From NCBI GenBank assembly GCA_964538355.1, contig CAZIFC010000009.1, forward strand, positions 1 through 64,000: 64,000 nt of DNA, read 5' to 3'. Each line of letters opens with the position of its first letter. Within the stretch, counting starts at the first letter, position 1. The notes beneath the pieces were generated by a model. The model saw only the letters and a list, made by a program, of their open reading frames with translations. It did no database searches and was not told where the DNA came from. The translations under genes were made by a program, and so were the position numbers. Positions 16,155 through 24,843 of the stretch are shown here, piece after piece. The DNA is from Bilophila sp964538355 (GTDB lineage: Bacteria > Desulfobacterota > Desulfovibrionia > Desulfovibrionales > Desulfovibrionaceae).

Positions 16155-19100
16155 ATGATGGAAGCAGGCGTGTTTCTGGGAGTTGATGTAGGCTCGACCA
16201 CGGCCAAGCTCGCGCTTGTCGCCGGGAACGGCAAACTGCTGGAGGCGCGGTATCTGCGCCACGGCTCGGCTGCCCGTCAGACGTTCTCCTCCATGCTCGG
16301 CCAGCTTTCGGCCGCCTATCCCGGTCTTTCCGTTTCCGCCGCCGTCACCGGTTCGGCTTCCCTCGGCCTGTCCGAGTCCTTGGGCGTGCCCTTTGTGCAG
16401 GAGGTTGTGGCTGCTTCCCGGGCCATTGCCGTGCTTGCCCCCCAGACGGACGTGGCGGTGGAGCTTGGCGGCGAGGACGCCAAGATCCTGTATTTCGGGC
16501 AGGGCATGGATCTCCGCATGAACGAGGCCTGCGCCGGAGGTACCGGGGCGTTCATCGATCAGATGGCGGCCCTGCTGCATACCGATGCCGCCGGCCTGAA
16601 CCGTCTCGCCGCCGGGTGCAAGACGCTCTATCCCATTGCCTCCCGCTGCGGGGTCTTTGCCAAGACCGACGTTGTTCCCCTGCTCAACGAGGGGGCTGCG
16701 CGGGAAGACATCGCCGCATCCGTCCTTCAGGCCGTGGTGGATCAGACCATCGGCGGGCTGGCCTGCGGGCATCCCATCCGGGGGCGCGTGGCCTTTCTCG
16801 GCGGTCCCCTGCATTTTCTTCCCGAACTGCGGAAACGGTTTGTGGCGACGCTCGGGCTTGCCCCGGAAGAGGTCGTTGCGCTGCCCAATGCCCAGTACAT
16901 GGTTGCTCTCGGCACGGCGTTGAGCCTCATGGACGTGCCCGGAGCGTCCCGGATGGCGGCGGCGGAGCCTCTTCCGCTGGCCCTGCTTGCGGAGCGGGCG
17001 GGCAGGGGGCGGGACTCCGGGGAACGCACCGGATTTTTGCCGCCGCTGTTTGCCGATGAAGCCGAATACGCCGCCTTTCGGGAGCGGCATGATCACGATG
17101 CCGTGCCCCGCAAAACTCTGGATTCTGCCCGCGGGCCGCTGTTCCTCGGCGTGGATCTTGGCTCGACCACGGTCAAGGCCGTGCTTGCCGACACCGAGGG
17201 GGCCATCCTTGAATCATGGTACGGGCGCAACGAGGGCGACCCGCTCTCGCAGTTGCTGCCCCGCCTTGCGGAACTGCTCGATCGGCTGCCGGAGGGGGCG
17301 TGGCTCCAGTCCAGCGTCAGCACGGGCTACGGCGCACAGCTTGCACAGGCCGCGCTGGGTTCCATCGCGGCGGAGGTGGAGACGGTGGCCCACCTCAAGG
17401 CCGCCTGCCGCCTTGTGCCGGATGCCAGCTATGTCATCGACATCGGCGGGCAGGACATGAAGTGCCTCAAGGCCCGGGAGGGCATCATTGCGGGAGTGAC
17501 GCTCAACGAGGCCTGTTCCGCCGGATGCGGGGCCTTTCTGGAAACCTTCGCCCGCAGCCTCAATCTGGATATGGAAGCCTTTGTGCGGACGGCCCTGTTT
17601 GCCCGGCACCCCGTGGATCTGGGTTCGCGCTGCACGGTCTTCATGAATTCCAAGGTCAAGCAGGCTCAGAAGGAAGGTGCGGCGATAGGGGATATCGCCG
17701 CGGGGCTGTGCTATGCCGTGGCCCGCAACGCCCTGTACAAGGTTCTGCGCCTGCGGACCCCGGACGAGCTGGGGGATCGCGTGCTGGTGCAGGGCGGCTC
17801 TTTCCTGAATGACGCGCTGTTGCGGGTCATGGAGCGGCTGCTGGGGCGTTTTGTCTGCCGTCCCGACATCGCGGGCCTGATGGGAGCCTATGGCGCGGCC
17901 CTGCTTGCCGTGCAGCGGACTCCGGACGGTGCGGCTCCCGCCTCCCTGACGGCGGAGGGGCTGCGCTCGCTGGGCCTCGCCACGGATACGCATCGCTGCA
18001 AGGGGTGCGGCAACCATTGCCTGCTGACCGTCAACCGTTTTTCCAACGGCAGGCGGCTTGTTTCCGGCAACCGCTGCGAACGGGGAGCGTCCGGGAACGG
18101 CGCGGCGGTTCCGGCACAGCCCAACCTGTACGCCTGGAAGAACCGCCGCGTTTTCGCCTATGAGCCGCTCCCGCAGGACAGCGCGCCGCGAGGGCGCATC
18201 GGCCTGCCCCGGGTGCTCAACATGTACGAGCACTACCCGTACTGGTTTACCCTGTTCACCGAGCTGGGCTACCGGGTGGAGCTGTCGCCGCCTTCCGGCA
18301 AGGCCCTTTTCGACCTCGGGCTGTCCTCGATGCCTTCCCAGACGGTCTGTTATCCCGCCAAGCTCGCGCACGGGCACGTCGCCGCGCTGATGCGGGCCGG
18401 ACTCCGCCGGATTTTCTTCCCCTGCCTGCCCCGCATCCACCGGGAATCCGCATCCGCCGCCGGGGACTTCAACTGCCCGGTCGTGGCGGGATACCCCGAG
18501 GTGGTCAGGCTCAATACGGATGAGCTGCTGGAGCGCGACTGCACCCTGTACACGCCGTTTGTTTCGCTGGAGCACCCGGAAACCATTGTGGAGACGCTGC
18601 ACGAGCTGTTCGGCATTCCCGTGCGGGAGCTTCGCGCGGCCTGTGCGGTTGCGGAGCGTGAGCAGGAAGCCTACCGCGCCGAGCTTCGGGCGGAAGGCGA
18701 GCGGATTCTTGCCGGGCTGGAGCGCACCGGGGGGCTGGGCATTGTCCTTGCCGGGCGTCCCTACCATACCGACCCGGAAATCAATCACGGCCTGCCGGAG
18801 CTGATCGCCTCGCTCGGGGCCGCCGTTCTCAGCGAGGACAGCGTGGCCCATCTCGGACACCTTGCCGAGCCGCTCCGGGTGGTGGATCAGTGGACCTGCC
18901 ATTCCCGGCTGTACCGGGCCGCGGCGTTGGCGTGTTCCCGTCCGAATCTGGAGCTGGTGCAGCTTACGTCCTTCGGCTGCGGGCTGGACGCGATCACGGC
19001 GGATCAGGTGGCGGAACTGCTGGCCCGCGCCGGAAAGCTGCATACGCTTATCAAGATTGACGAGGGAGCCTCGCTCGGTGCGGCCCGGATCCGAATCCGC

Positions 19101-20531
19101 TCCCTGCTCGCCGCCGTGGAGGAACGCCGCGGCAGAAGGCCCGTGCCGTCGGCCCCGCCTGCGCCGCCGCCCGTGTTCACGCCCGCGATGCGCCGGACGC
19201 ACACCATCCTTGCTCCCCAGATGTCACCGCTGCATTTCGGTATCGTCGGGCCTGCCCTTGCCGGAGCGGGGTACCATTTGGAAGTCTTGCCCACCGTCAG
19301 CCGCAAGGCCATCGAAACCGGGCTGAATCTGGTGCACAACGATGCCTGCTACCCCGCCCTTGTGGTCATCGGCCAGCTTGTCGAAGCGTTGCGGAGCGGA
19401 CAGTGTGATCCCCGGCGCACGGCTCTGCTGTTGGCCCAGACATGCGGGCCGTGCCGGGCGACGAACTACCCCGCGCTGCTTCGCAAGGCGTTGTGCGAGG
19501 CGGGCTTTGCCGATGTCCCCGTCCTGACCCTGAGCGGCGGCTCCCTGAACCGGCAGCCGGGGTTTTGCCTGACGGCAGGACTCCTGCACCGGCTGGTGCT
19601 CGGCTGTCTGTACGGCGACCTGCTCCAGCGGGTTTCGCTGTCATGCCGGACCTACGAGCGGCGGGCGGGGGATACCGACGAACTTCTGGAACGCTGGCTG
19701 CACCGGGCGCGTTCCGGGGCGGCGCGGGCGGATGACGGGCTGTTCCGGGCACACGCCGAAGACATCGTGCGGGATTTTTCGGCTCTGGATGTGGAGCGCG
19801 CGCCCCGGCCCCGTGTGGGGATCGTGGGCGAGATCCTGCTCAAGTACCACCCCGACGCCAACAACCATGTGGTGCGGCATATCATGGAGGAGGGCGGGGA
19901 GCCTGTCCTTACCGATATGATGGATTTCTTTCTGTATTGCCTGTCTGATCCCGTGTACCTTTGGAAGAGGAAGATGGGCGGCGGTGCGCTTGCCGCCTTC
20001 GGCAACTGGACGCTTGGGCGGCGTATCGAATCCTTGCGCGGCTCCATGCGCCGGGCGTTGGCGGGAACCGGCTTTCTGCCGGTTGCGCGGATTGCGGAGC
20101 TGGCCCGCAGCGTGCGCGGCATCGTGTCGCTCGGGCACCAGGCCGGGGAAGGCTGGCTGCTTACGGCGGAGATGCTGGAGCTGATCGATCAGGGCGTGAA
20201 GAACGTGCTGTGTTTGCAGCCGTTCGGCTGTCTGCCCAACCACATCACCGGCAAGGGTGTCCTGAAGGAACTGAAGCGCATCCGGCCCCATGCCAACCTC
20301 ATGGCGGTGGATTACGATCCGGGCAGCAGCGAGGCCAACCAGCTGAACCGGATCAAGCTGTTCATGTCCGTAGCCCACAGTGCCGTGGAGCAGGAGCGGG
20401 CCGTGGCCTCTGCGGTCGGGCCGGACGTTTCTCTGGTTCAGATCGCCGGACGCCTCCGCGATACCCTGAAGGGCAAGCTCCCTCTTGGCGGCAGCGGCGA
20501 AGGCAGCGAGGAAGCCACGAATCCCGCCTAG
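16155..20531 (+). CDS. Large 2-hydroxyacyl-CoA dehydratase activase-like (BcrA/BadF/HgdC) fusion protein
   Basis: A 1458-residue cytoplasmic protein. Two ASKHA ATPase domains occur in tandem, with phosphate-1 motifs GVDVGSTTAK (about residue 10) and GVDLGSTTVK (about 332). Each carries the cysteine signatures of iron-sulfur activases (NEACAGGTG and SRCGVF in the first; NEACSAGCG and SRCTVF in the second). A Cys-rich knuckle (CKGCGNHC, about residue 615) follows, then a DUF2229 region (PSQTVCYPAKLAHGH) and a C-terminal HgdB/D-like part (HNDACYPALVV, AQTCGPCRATNYP). Activases of this family use ATP to drive low-potential electrons into a dehydratase or reductase. This fused form is widespread in anaerobes but its substrate is unknown. 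AAGGAG precedes ATGATG, so the second ATG (16158) is equally likely. No dehydratase partner is adjacent. Confidence 0.85.
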   Translation: MMEAGVFLGVDVGSTTAKLALVAGNGKLLEARYLRHGSAARQTFSSMLGQLSAAYPGLSVSAAVTGSASLGLSESLGVPFVQEVVAASRAIAVLAPQTDVAVELGGEDAKILYFGQGMDLRMNEACAGGTGAFIDQMAALLHTDAAGLNRLAAGCKTLYPIASRCGVFAKTDVVPLLNEGAAREDIAASVLQAVVDQTIGGLACGHPIRGRVAFLGGPLHFLPELRKRFVATLGLAPEEVVALPNAQYMVALGTALSLMDVPGASRMAAAEPLPLALLAERAGRGRDSGERTGFLPPLFADEAEYAAFRERHDHDAVPRKTLDSARGPLFLGVDLGSTTVKAVLADTEGAILESWYGRNEGDPLSQLLPRLAELLDRLPEGAWLQSSVSTGYGAQLAQAALGSIAAEVETVAHLKAACRLVPDASYVIDIGGQDMKCLKAREGIIAGVTLNEACSAGCGAFLETFARSLNLDMEAFVRTALFARHPVDLGSRCTVFMNSKVKQAQKEGAAIGDIAAGLCYAVARNALYKVLRLRTPDELGDRVLVQGGSFLNDALLRVMERLLGRFVCRPDIAGLMGAYGAALLAVQRTPDGAAPASLTAEGLRSLGLATDTHRCKGCGNHCLLTVNRFSNGRRLVSGNRCERGASGNGAAVPAQPNLYAWKNRRVFAYEPLPQDSAPRGRIGLPRVLNMYEHYPYWFTLFTELGYRVELSPPSGKALFDLGLSSMPSQTVCYPAKLAHGHVAALMRAGLRRIFFPCLPRIHRESASAAGDFNCPVVAGYPEVVRLNTDELLERDCTLYTPFVSLEHPETIVETLHELFGIPVRELRAACAVAEREQEAYRAELRAEGERILAGLERTGGLGIVLAGRPYHTDPEINHGLPELIASLGAAVLSEDSVAHLGHLAEPLRVVDQWTCHSRLYRAAALACSRPNLELVQLTSFGCGLDAITADQVAELLARAGKLHTLIKIDEGASLGAARIRIRSLLAAVEERRGRRPVPSAPPAPPPVFTPAMRRTHTILAPQMSPLHFGIVGPALAGAGYHLEVLPTVSRKAIETGLNLVHNDACYPALVVIGQLVEALRSGQCDPRRTALLLAQTCGPCRATNYPALLRKALCEAGFADVPVLTLSGGSLNRQPGFCLTAGLLHRLVLGCLYGDLLQRVSLSCRTYERRAGDTDELLERWLHRARSGAARADDGLFRAHAEDIVRDFSALDVERAPRPRVGIVGEILLKYHPDANNHVVRHIMEEGGEPVLTDMMDFFLYCLSDPVYLWKRKMGGGALAAFGNWTLGRRIESLRGSMRRALAGTGFLPVARIAELARSVRGIVSLGHQAGEGWLLTAEMLELIDQGVKNVLCLQPFGCLPNHITGKGVLKELKRIRPHANLMAVDYDPGSSEANQLNRIKLFMSVAHSAVEQERAVASAVGPDVSLVQIAGRLRDTLKGKLPLGGSGEGSEEATNPA

Positions 20532-20579
20532 GTGTATGTGTGGGGAGGGGAGGGAGGCCGGGCTGCCGCCCGGGCCCGC

Positions 20580-20602
20580 CCGGGGGGAATGATTCCCCCC
20601 GG
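20580..20602 (+). terminator. Strong GC hairpin after the activase gene
   Basis: The arms CCGGGGGGAAT and ATTCCCCCCGG pair perfectly around a minimal loop, 49 bases after the stop codon. There is no T-run, so it may be a processing or stability hairpin rather than a true terminator. Upstream purine runs resemble the hairpin repeat family. Confidence 0.45.
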
Positions 20603-20768
20603 ACCCCCTCGTAACGAGGTTGTCATGGCGTTTGCGAGGCAGCCCGCTGGCAGGCTCCCTCGTAAAAAGAGGGGCAGGATCATGTTTTTCAAGCGGGATC
20701 GGGGAAAGGCAGTCCGTGCGCTCCGGACGGGAGGGCGCACTGCGCCCCGGCGCACACGCCCAAAAAAA

Positions 20769-20813
20769 GACGGGACATCCGCGAGAGGCTCGTTCGCGGA
20801 TGCCCGTCCTTTT
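20769..20813 (+). terminator. Intrinsic terminator upstream of the dsr region
   Basis: The arms at 20769-20784 and 20794-20808 (GACGGGACATCCGCGA / TCGCGGATGCCCGTC) form a near-perfect stem followed by CTTTT. An A-run precedes it, so it could also work leftward. Confidence 0.7.
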
Positions 20814-20814
20814 C

Positions 20815-20856
20815 AGAATGCGGATCGTCAGGAACCCGCATTCTTTTTTTCTTTTT
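20815..20856 (+). terminator. Second tandem intrinsic terminator
   Basis: AGAATGCGG (20815-20823) pairs with CCGCATTCT (20836-20844), followed by a run of T residues. It insulates the dsr region from read-through. Confidence 0.75.
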
Positions 20857-20881
20857 ATGCCTTTTTGGGCTGAAAGAGGAG

Positions 20882-20909
20882 TTGAGAAGGGCAGAAAATA
20901 TTATATTCT
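20882..20909 (+). promoter_or_regulatory. Sigma70-type promoter for the RsbRD-N gene and possibly dsrMKJOP
   Basis: TTGAGA (20882-20887) and TATTCT (20904-20909) with 16-base spacing lie in an AT-rich island immediately after two terminators, facing the RsbRD-N/dsr genes. Confidence 0.45.
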
Positions 20910-21136
20910 TTAACTTCAATGGATTACTGATTGTTTGTCTGAACAGGCAAAGCATCTGGAGGCAAGGCGGTCTTGTGAAATCCGTTCAATTCGCGTAAGG
21001 GTGCAGACGGCGTATGATTTTCAGGTTCGGAGGCACTCGACGAAACAGGCGGGCCGCAATCTTTTGAGGCGGACGCGCGTTTCGATTCCGAAGTGCAGGA
21101 GAACCACCCTCCCTCTCAACCGCGATGTGAGCAACC

Positions 21137-21664
21137 ATGAGCACTGAAAACATCATTTCGGCGCGGCGCGACATGGCTGTCCAGCAATGGACCGATGCCG
21201 TGTTTGCAACGTATCCCTTTGAAACCTCCGGTTTCATTCGGACGAAAAGCGATCAGTTTGCCAACCCTGTCGGACACGCTACCCGTGTAGCCGGGGCTGC
21301 CATCTATGACGCGATCACCGGACAGGATGTTGACATGGATAAGGTACACGCTGCCGTGGCGGATCTGATCCGTGTCCGCGCCGTGCAGGACATCAAGCCG
21401 GAACTGGCTCTTGGTGTGCTTTATCTGTACAAGAAGGTGCTTCGTGGGCTGCTCCTCCCGGACATGCTGGCGGCAGGCCGTTTTCAGGAATTCCTCGACA
21501 TGCTGGATCGCCTGGATTCGCTTTGCCTTCTCGCCTTCAACATGTACCTTGCGGACAGGGAGAAGATTTACGCCGAACGTGTGGCCCAGCAGCGCAGGGA
21601 GGGATCGCAGATCAAGCGTTGGGCGGCCAGACATGGCCTGGTGGAAAATCAGGACGAGGAGTAG
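21137..21664 (+). CDS. RsbRD-N-terminal-domain protein preceding dsrM
   Basis: A 175-residue all-helical protein. It looks like the RsbT co-antagonist N-terminal sensory domain (RsbRD_N): an N-terminal IISARRDMAVQQWTDAVFATYP, written here in parts as IISARRDMAV and QQWTDAVFATYP, then a conserved NPVGHATR and later ELALGVLYLYKKVLR. It lacks the STAS domain of stressosome proteins, so it stands alone. It sits 86 bases upstream of dsrM on the same strand, apparently sharing the leader promoter, and is likely co-expressed with the Dsr complex. Its role is unknown; sensing or binding a Dsr component is inference. Confidence 0.75.
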   Translation: MSTENIISARRDMAVQQWTDAVFATYPFETSGFIRTKSDQFANPVGHATRVAGAAIYDAITGQDVDMDKVHAAVADLIRVRAVQDIKPELALGVLYLYKKVLRGLLLPDMLAAGRFQEFLDMLDRLDSLCLLAFNMYLADREKIYAERVAQQRREGSQIKRWAARHGLVENQDEE

Positions 21665-21750
21665 TTTCCGTCGCCTGTTTCCGTGTTTCACCTTTTATTG
21701 TGGTTACGGATTTGCATATGTCAAACTTTAAGCCTGGAGTGAGGTAGGGA

Positions 21751-22779
21751 ATGATAGTTTCACTCGTGGCAGTCCTGCTCATCGGAGCCATCGCCTGGTC
21801 GGGGGCGGCCGCCGGATTCCAGTCTCTGCTGGGTGTGGCACTGCCTCTTTTGGCCGCGGCTGTCTTCATCTGCGGGATCATCTGGCGCATCACCTGCTGG
21901 GCAAAATCGCCCGTGCCCTTTGCCATCCCGACGACGGGTGGCCAGGAGCGTTCCCTGGACTGGATCAAGCCGAACCGCCTCGACACGCCGATGAGCGATG
22001 CCGCGGTGTTCGGACGCATGGTTCTCGAAGTCCTGACGTTCCGGTCGCTGTTCCGCAACACGTCCGCAGAGGTCAGCTCTGTGGGCCCGCGCGTCACCTA
22101 TTTCTCGTCCAAGTGGTTGTGGGTGTTCGCTCTGACGTTCCACTACTGCTTCCTGGTCATCTTCATCCGCCACTTCCGGTTCTTCATTGAACCCGTGCCG
22201 GTGTGCCTGACCTGGCTGGAATTTCTTGACGGCATCATGCAGGTCGGCGTACCGCGCCTGTTCATGACCGACGCACTCATCGTCGTGGCCGTCCTGTTCC
22301 TGTTCGGACGCCGCCTCGTCAACCAGAAAGTGCGTTACATCTCGCTGGCAAACGACTATTTCCCGCTGTTCCTCATCATGGGCATCGTCGGAACCGGCAT
22401 CTGCATGCGCTATTTCGACAAGGTCGACGTGGCCCAGGCCAAGGTGTTCATCATGGGCATCCTGACCTTCACGCCGCAGTCCGCCGAGGGCCTGAACCCG
22501 CTGTTCTTCACGCACATCGTGCTTGTCAGCGTGCTGCTCATCTACTTCCCCTTCAGCAAGCTCATGCACATGGGCGGCATTTTCATGTCCCCCACCCGCA
22601 ATATGCGCTGCAACACGCGTGAAGTCCGCCACGTCAATCCGTGGAACAATCCGAAGGCTCCCTTCCGTACCTACATGGAATACGAAGATGACTTCCGCGA
22701 TCTGATGGCTGAGGCTGGCCTGCCCCTGGAAAAGCAGCCCGAAGATGTTGAACCCGCCGCCTCGGCCCCGTCCAAGTAA
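21751..22779 (+). CDS. dsrM: DsrM, membrane cytochrome b subunit of the Dsr complex
   Basis: A 342-residue inner-membrane protein of the NarI-like cytochrome b family, first gene of dsrMKJOP. About five to six hydrophobic helices carry histidines suited to bind two hemes b (for example FALTFHYCFLVIFIRHF and NPLFFTHIVLVS). It exchanges electrons with menaquinol and passes them to DsrK. The C-terminal 70 residues are soluble and include NMRCNTREVRHVNPWN. The ribosome site GAGGTAGGGA abuts the ATG. The gene is 12 bases before dsrK, consistent with one transcript. Confidence 0.95.
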   Translation: MIVSLVAVLLIGAIAWSGAAAGFQSLLGVALPLLAAAVFICGIIWRITCWAKSPVPFAIPTTGGQERSLDWIKPNRLDTPMSDAAVFGRMVLEVLTFRSLFRNTSAEVSSVGPRVTYFSSKWLWVFALTFHYCFLVIFIRHFRFFIEPVPVCLTWLEFLDGIMQVGVPRLFMTDALIVVAVLFLFGRRLVNQKVRYISLANDYFPLFLIMGIVGTGICMRYFDKVDVAQAKVFIMGILTFTPQSAEGLNPLFFTHIVLVSVLLIYFPFSKLMHMGGIFMSPTRNMRCNTREVRHVNPWNNPKAPFRTYMEYEDDFRDLMAEAGLPLEKQPEDVEPAASAPSK

Positions 22780-22791
22780 GGAGTTTCCATA

Positions 22792-24450
22792 ATGGCCAAA
22801 ATGCCAAAACCGGAAGAGATGATTGCCTCCCGCACGGGTTTTCCCGACAAGAGCTGGATGGACATCAAGCCCGAGATCAAGGCCGGAATGTATGCCTACC
22901 CCGCGAAGGTGGACATCATGGAAGGCCTCCACATGCCTCACCCGCATGCCTGGCAGCCCGAAGAAGAAGACTGGCATCTGCCTGAAAACTGGGAAGAAAT
23001 CATCTATAATGGCCTGAAGGAACGCCTTGCGAAGCACCGTTCCCTCAAGGTCTTCATGGATACCTGCGTGCGTTGCGGTGCCTGTGCCGACAAGTGCCAC
23101 TTCTTCCTCGGAACCGGCGATCCCAAGAACATGCCCGTGCTGCGTGCGGAACTGCTCCGTTCCGTGTACCGCCGGGACTTCACCACCGCCGGACGTCTCC
23201 TCGGCAAGGTTGCGGGTGCCCGCAAGCTGACCACGGACGTCATCAAGGAATGGTTCGTCTACTTCTACCAGTGCACCGAATGCCGCCGCTGTTCGCTCTT
23301 CTGCCCCTACGGCATCGATACCGCCGAAATCACGGCTATCGTCCGCGAACTGCTGCACGAGCTTGGCCTCGGCATCAACTGGATCATGGAGCCGGTTTCC
23401 AACTGTAACCGCACCGGCAACCACCTCGGCATCCAGCCCCATGCCTTCAGGGAAATCGTTGAATTCCTCTGCGAAGATATCGAAACCATCACCGGTATCC
23501 ATATCGATCCGCCGTTCAACGAAAAGGGCCATGAAATCCTGTTCATCACGCCTTCCGGCGACGTGTTCGCGGAACCCGGCATCTACACCTTCATGGGCTA
23601 CCTGATGCTGTTCCACGAACTGGGCCTGGACTACACCCTGTCCACCTACGCCTCCGAAGGCGGCAACTTCGGCTCCTTCGTGTCCTTCGACATGGCCAAG
23701 AAGCTGAACGCCAAGATGTACGAGGAAGCCAGACGCCTTGGTTCCAAATGGATCCTCGGCGGCGAATGCGGCCACATGTGGCGCGTCATCAACCAGTACA
23801 TGGCGACCTACAACGGCCCCGCGCCCGAAGGCATGATGGACGTGCCCACCTCGCCCATCACCGGCACGCGCTTTGAAAACGCCCGCGCCACCAAGATGGT
23901 GCATATCGCCGAGTTCACGGCCGACCTGATTCACCACAACAAGCTGAATCTCCGTCCCGAACGCAACAGCGGTATCATCACCACCTTCCACGACTCCTGT
24001 AACCCGGCCCGCGCCATGGGCATGCTCGAAGAGCCTCGCGCCATCCTGCGCGCCGTCTGCCCCGAGTTCGTGGAAATGCCGCCTCACACCATCCGTGAGG
24101 AAACCTTCTGCTGCGGTTCCGGTTCCGGCCTCAATACCGAGGAAATCATGGAACTGCGCCTGCGCGCCGGTTTCCCGCGCGGCAACGCCCTGCGCTATGT
24201 CCAGGAGAAGAACAACGTCAACTGGATGTCCTGCGTCTGCGCCATCGACCGCGCCACGCTGCCGCCCCTTGCCAACTACTGGGCACCCGGCGTCACCGTC
24301 AGCGGCGTGCACGAACTGGTCGCCAACGCACTGGTCATGAAGGGCGAACAGCCCCGTACCATGAACCTGCGTCAGGAAGACCTCGAATGCCCCGACCCCG
24401 AAGAGGAAGTGGCTGCCGATGCCCCCGCTTCTGCCGAGGAGGACAACTAA
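22792..24450 (+). CDS. dsrK: DsrK, HdrD-like iron-sulfur subunit
   Basis: A 552-residue cytoplasm-facing Fe-S protein related to heterodisulfide reductase HdrD. Two [4Fe-4S] ferredoxin motifs (CVRCGACADKC near residue 86; CTECRRCSLFC near residue 161) are followed by the CCG-type domains that bind an unusual catalytic cluster (GGECGHMW, HDSCNPAR, ETFCCGSGSG and a final CVC). In characterised sulfate reducers DsrK donates electrons to DsrC-linked sulfite reduction. GGAG precedes the ATG, and dsrJ starts three bases after its stop. Full length for the family. Confidence 0.96.
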   Translation: MAKMPKPEEMIASRTGFPDKSWMDIKPEIKAGMYAYPAKVDIMEGLHMPHPHAWQPEEEDWHLPENWEEIIYNGLKERLAKHRSLKVFMDTCVRCGACADKCHFFLGTGDPKNMPVLRAELLRSVYRRDFTTAGRLLGKVAGARKLTTDVIKEWFVYFYQCTECRRCSLFCPYGIDTAEITAIVRELLHELGLGINWIMEPVSNCNRTGNHLGIQPHAFREIVEFLCEDIETITGIHIDPPFNEKGHEILFITPSGDVFAEPGIYTFMGYLMLFHELGLDYTLSTYASEGGNFGSFVSFDMAKKLNAKMYEEARRLGSKWILGGECGHMWRVINQYMATYNGPAPEGMMDVPTSPITGTRFENARATKMVHIAEFTADLIHHNKLNLRPERNSGIITTFHDSCNPARAMGMLEEPRAILRAVCPEFVEMPPHTIREETFCCGSGSGLNTEEIMELRLRAGFPRGNALRYVQEKNNVNWMSCVCAIDRATLPPLANYWAPGVTVSGVHELVANALVMKGEQPRTMNLRQEDLECPDPEEEVAADAPASAEEDN

Positions 24451-24453
24451 ACC

Positions 24454-24843
24454 ATGTATAACGCAAAATACATCATCCCCGGCATCCTGATTGCCGTGGT
24501 GGCGTTCACCTCGCCTTTCTGGCTGAACCTCGGCGGCAAGACCTACGTCTACCCCGAAGTCACCCTTCCCACCGGCGAAGGCAAGGACAAGTGCATCGAA
24601 TCCAAGGAATGGATGCGCGCCGAACACATGGCCCTGCTGAACACCTGGCGTGATGAAGCCATCCGCGAAGGCAAGCGCGAATACGTCGCTACCGACGGCC
24701 GCAAGTGGGTCATCAGCCTTCAGGATACCTGCATGGCCTGCCATACGAACAAGGCCGAGTTCTGCGACAAGTGCCATACCAGCAACAACGTAGCCGATCC
24801 GTACTGCTGGACCTGCCATGTCGCGCCGAGGGGGAACAAGTAA
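24454..24843 (+). CDS. dsrJ: DsrJ, triheme periplasmic cytochrome c
   Basis: A 129-residue protein with an uncleaved N-terminal hydrophobic anchor (about residues 7-25) and three heme c sites, CMACH, CDKCH and CWTCH, packed into the last 45 residues. DsrJ is the periplasmic cytochrome of the Dsr transmembrane complex, with heme ligation unusual among c-type cytochromes in studied homologues. Its stop codon overlaps the dsrO start (TAATG), indicating translational coupling. Confidence 0.95.
   Translation: MYNAKYIIPGILIAVVAFTSPFWLNLGGKTYVYPEVTLPTGEGKDKCIESKEWMRAEHMALLNTWRDEAIREGKREYVATDGRKWVISLQDTCMACHTNKAEFCDKCHTSNNVADPYCWTCHVAPRGNK

Larger units (their letters stand above)
20532..21136. other. 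605-bp gap with stacked terminators and the dsr-region promoter
   Basis: No protein gene is supported. From left to right it contains a perfect GC hairpin (20580-20602), two tandem intrinsic terminators (20769-20813 and 20815-20856), an AT-rich promoter (20882-20909) and about 227 bases of untranslated leader before the RsbRD-N gene. Confidence 0.6.

Noticed and set aside
20931..20946. A Rex-like operator (TTGTTTGTCTGAACAG) upstream of the dsr region
   Set aside because: Only the outer bases mirror each other; the TTGTGA/TCACAA core of Rex sites is not present.
21760..24819. A 1019-codon open frame antisense to dsrMKJ
   Set aside because: It mirrors codon positions of the dsr genes in GC-rich DNA, has repetitive His/Asp/Gly composition and no ribosome site. 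Similar long shadows lie opposite the activase, msbA/murJ and comEC genes.
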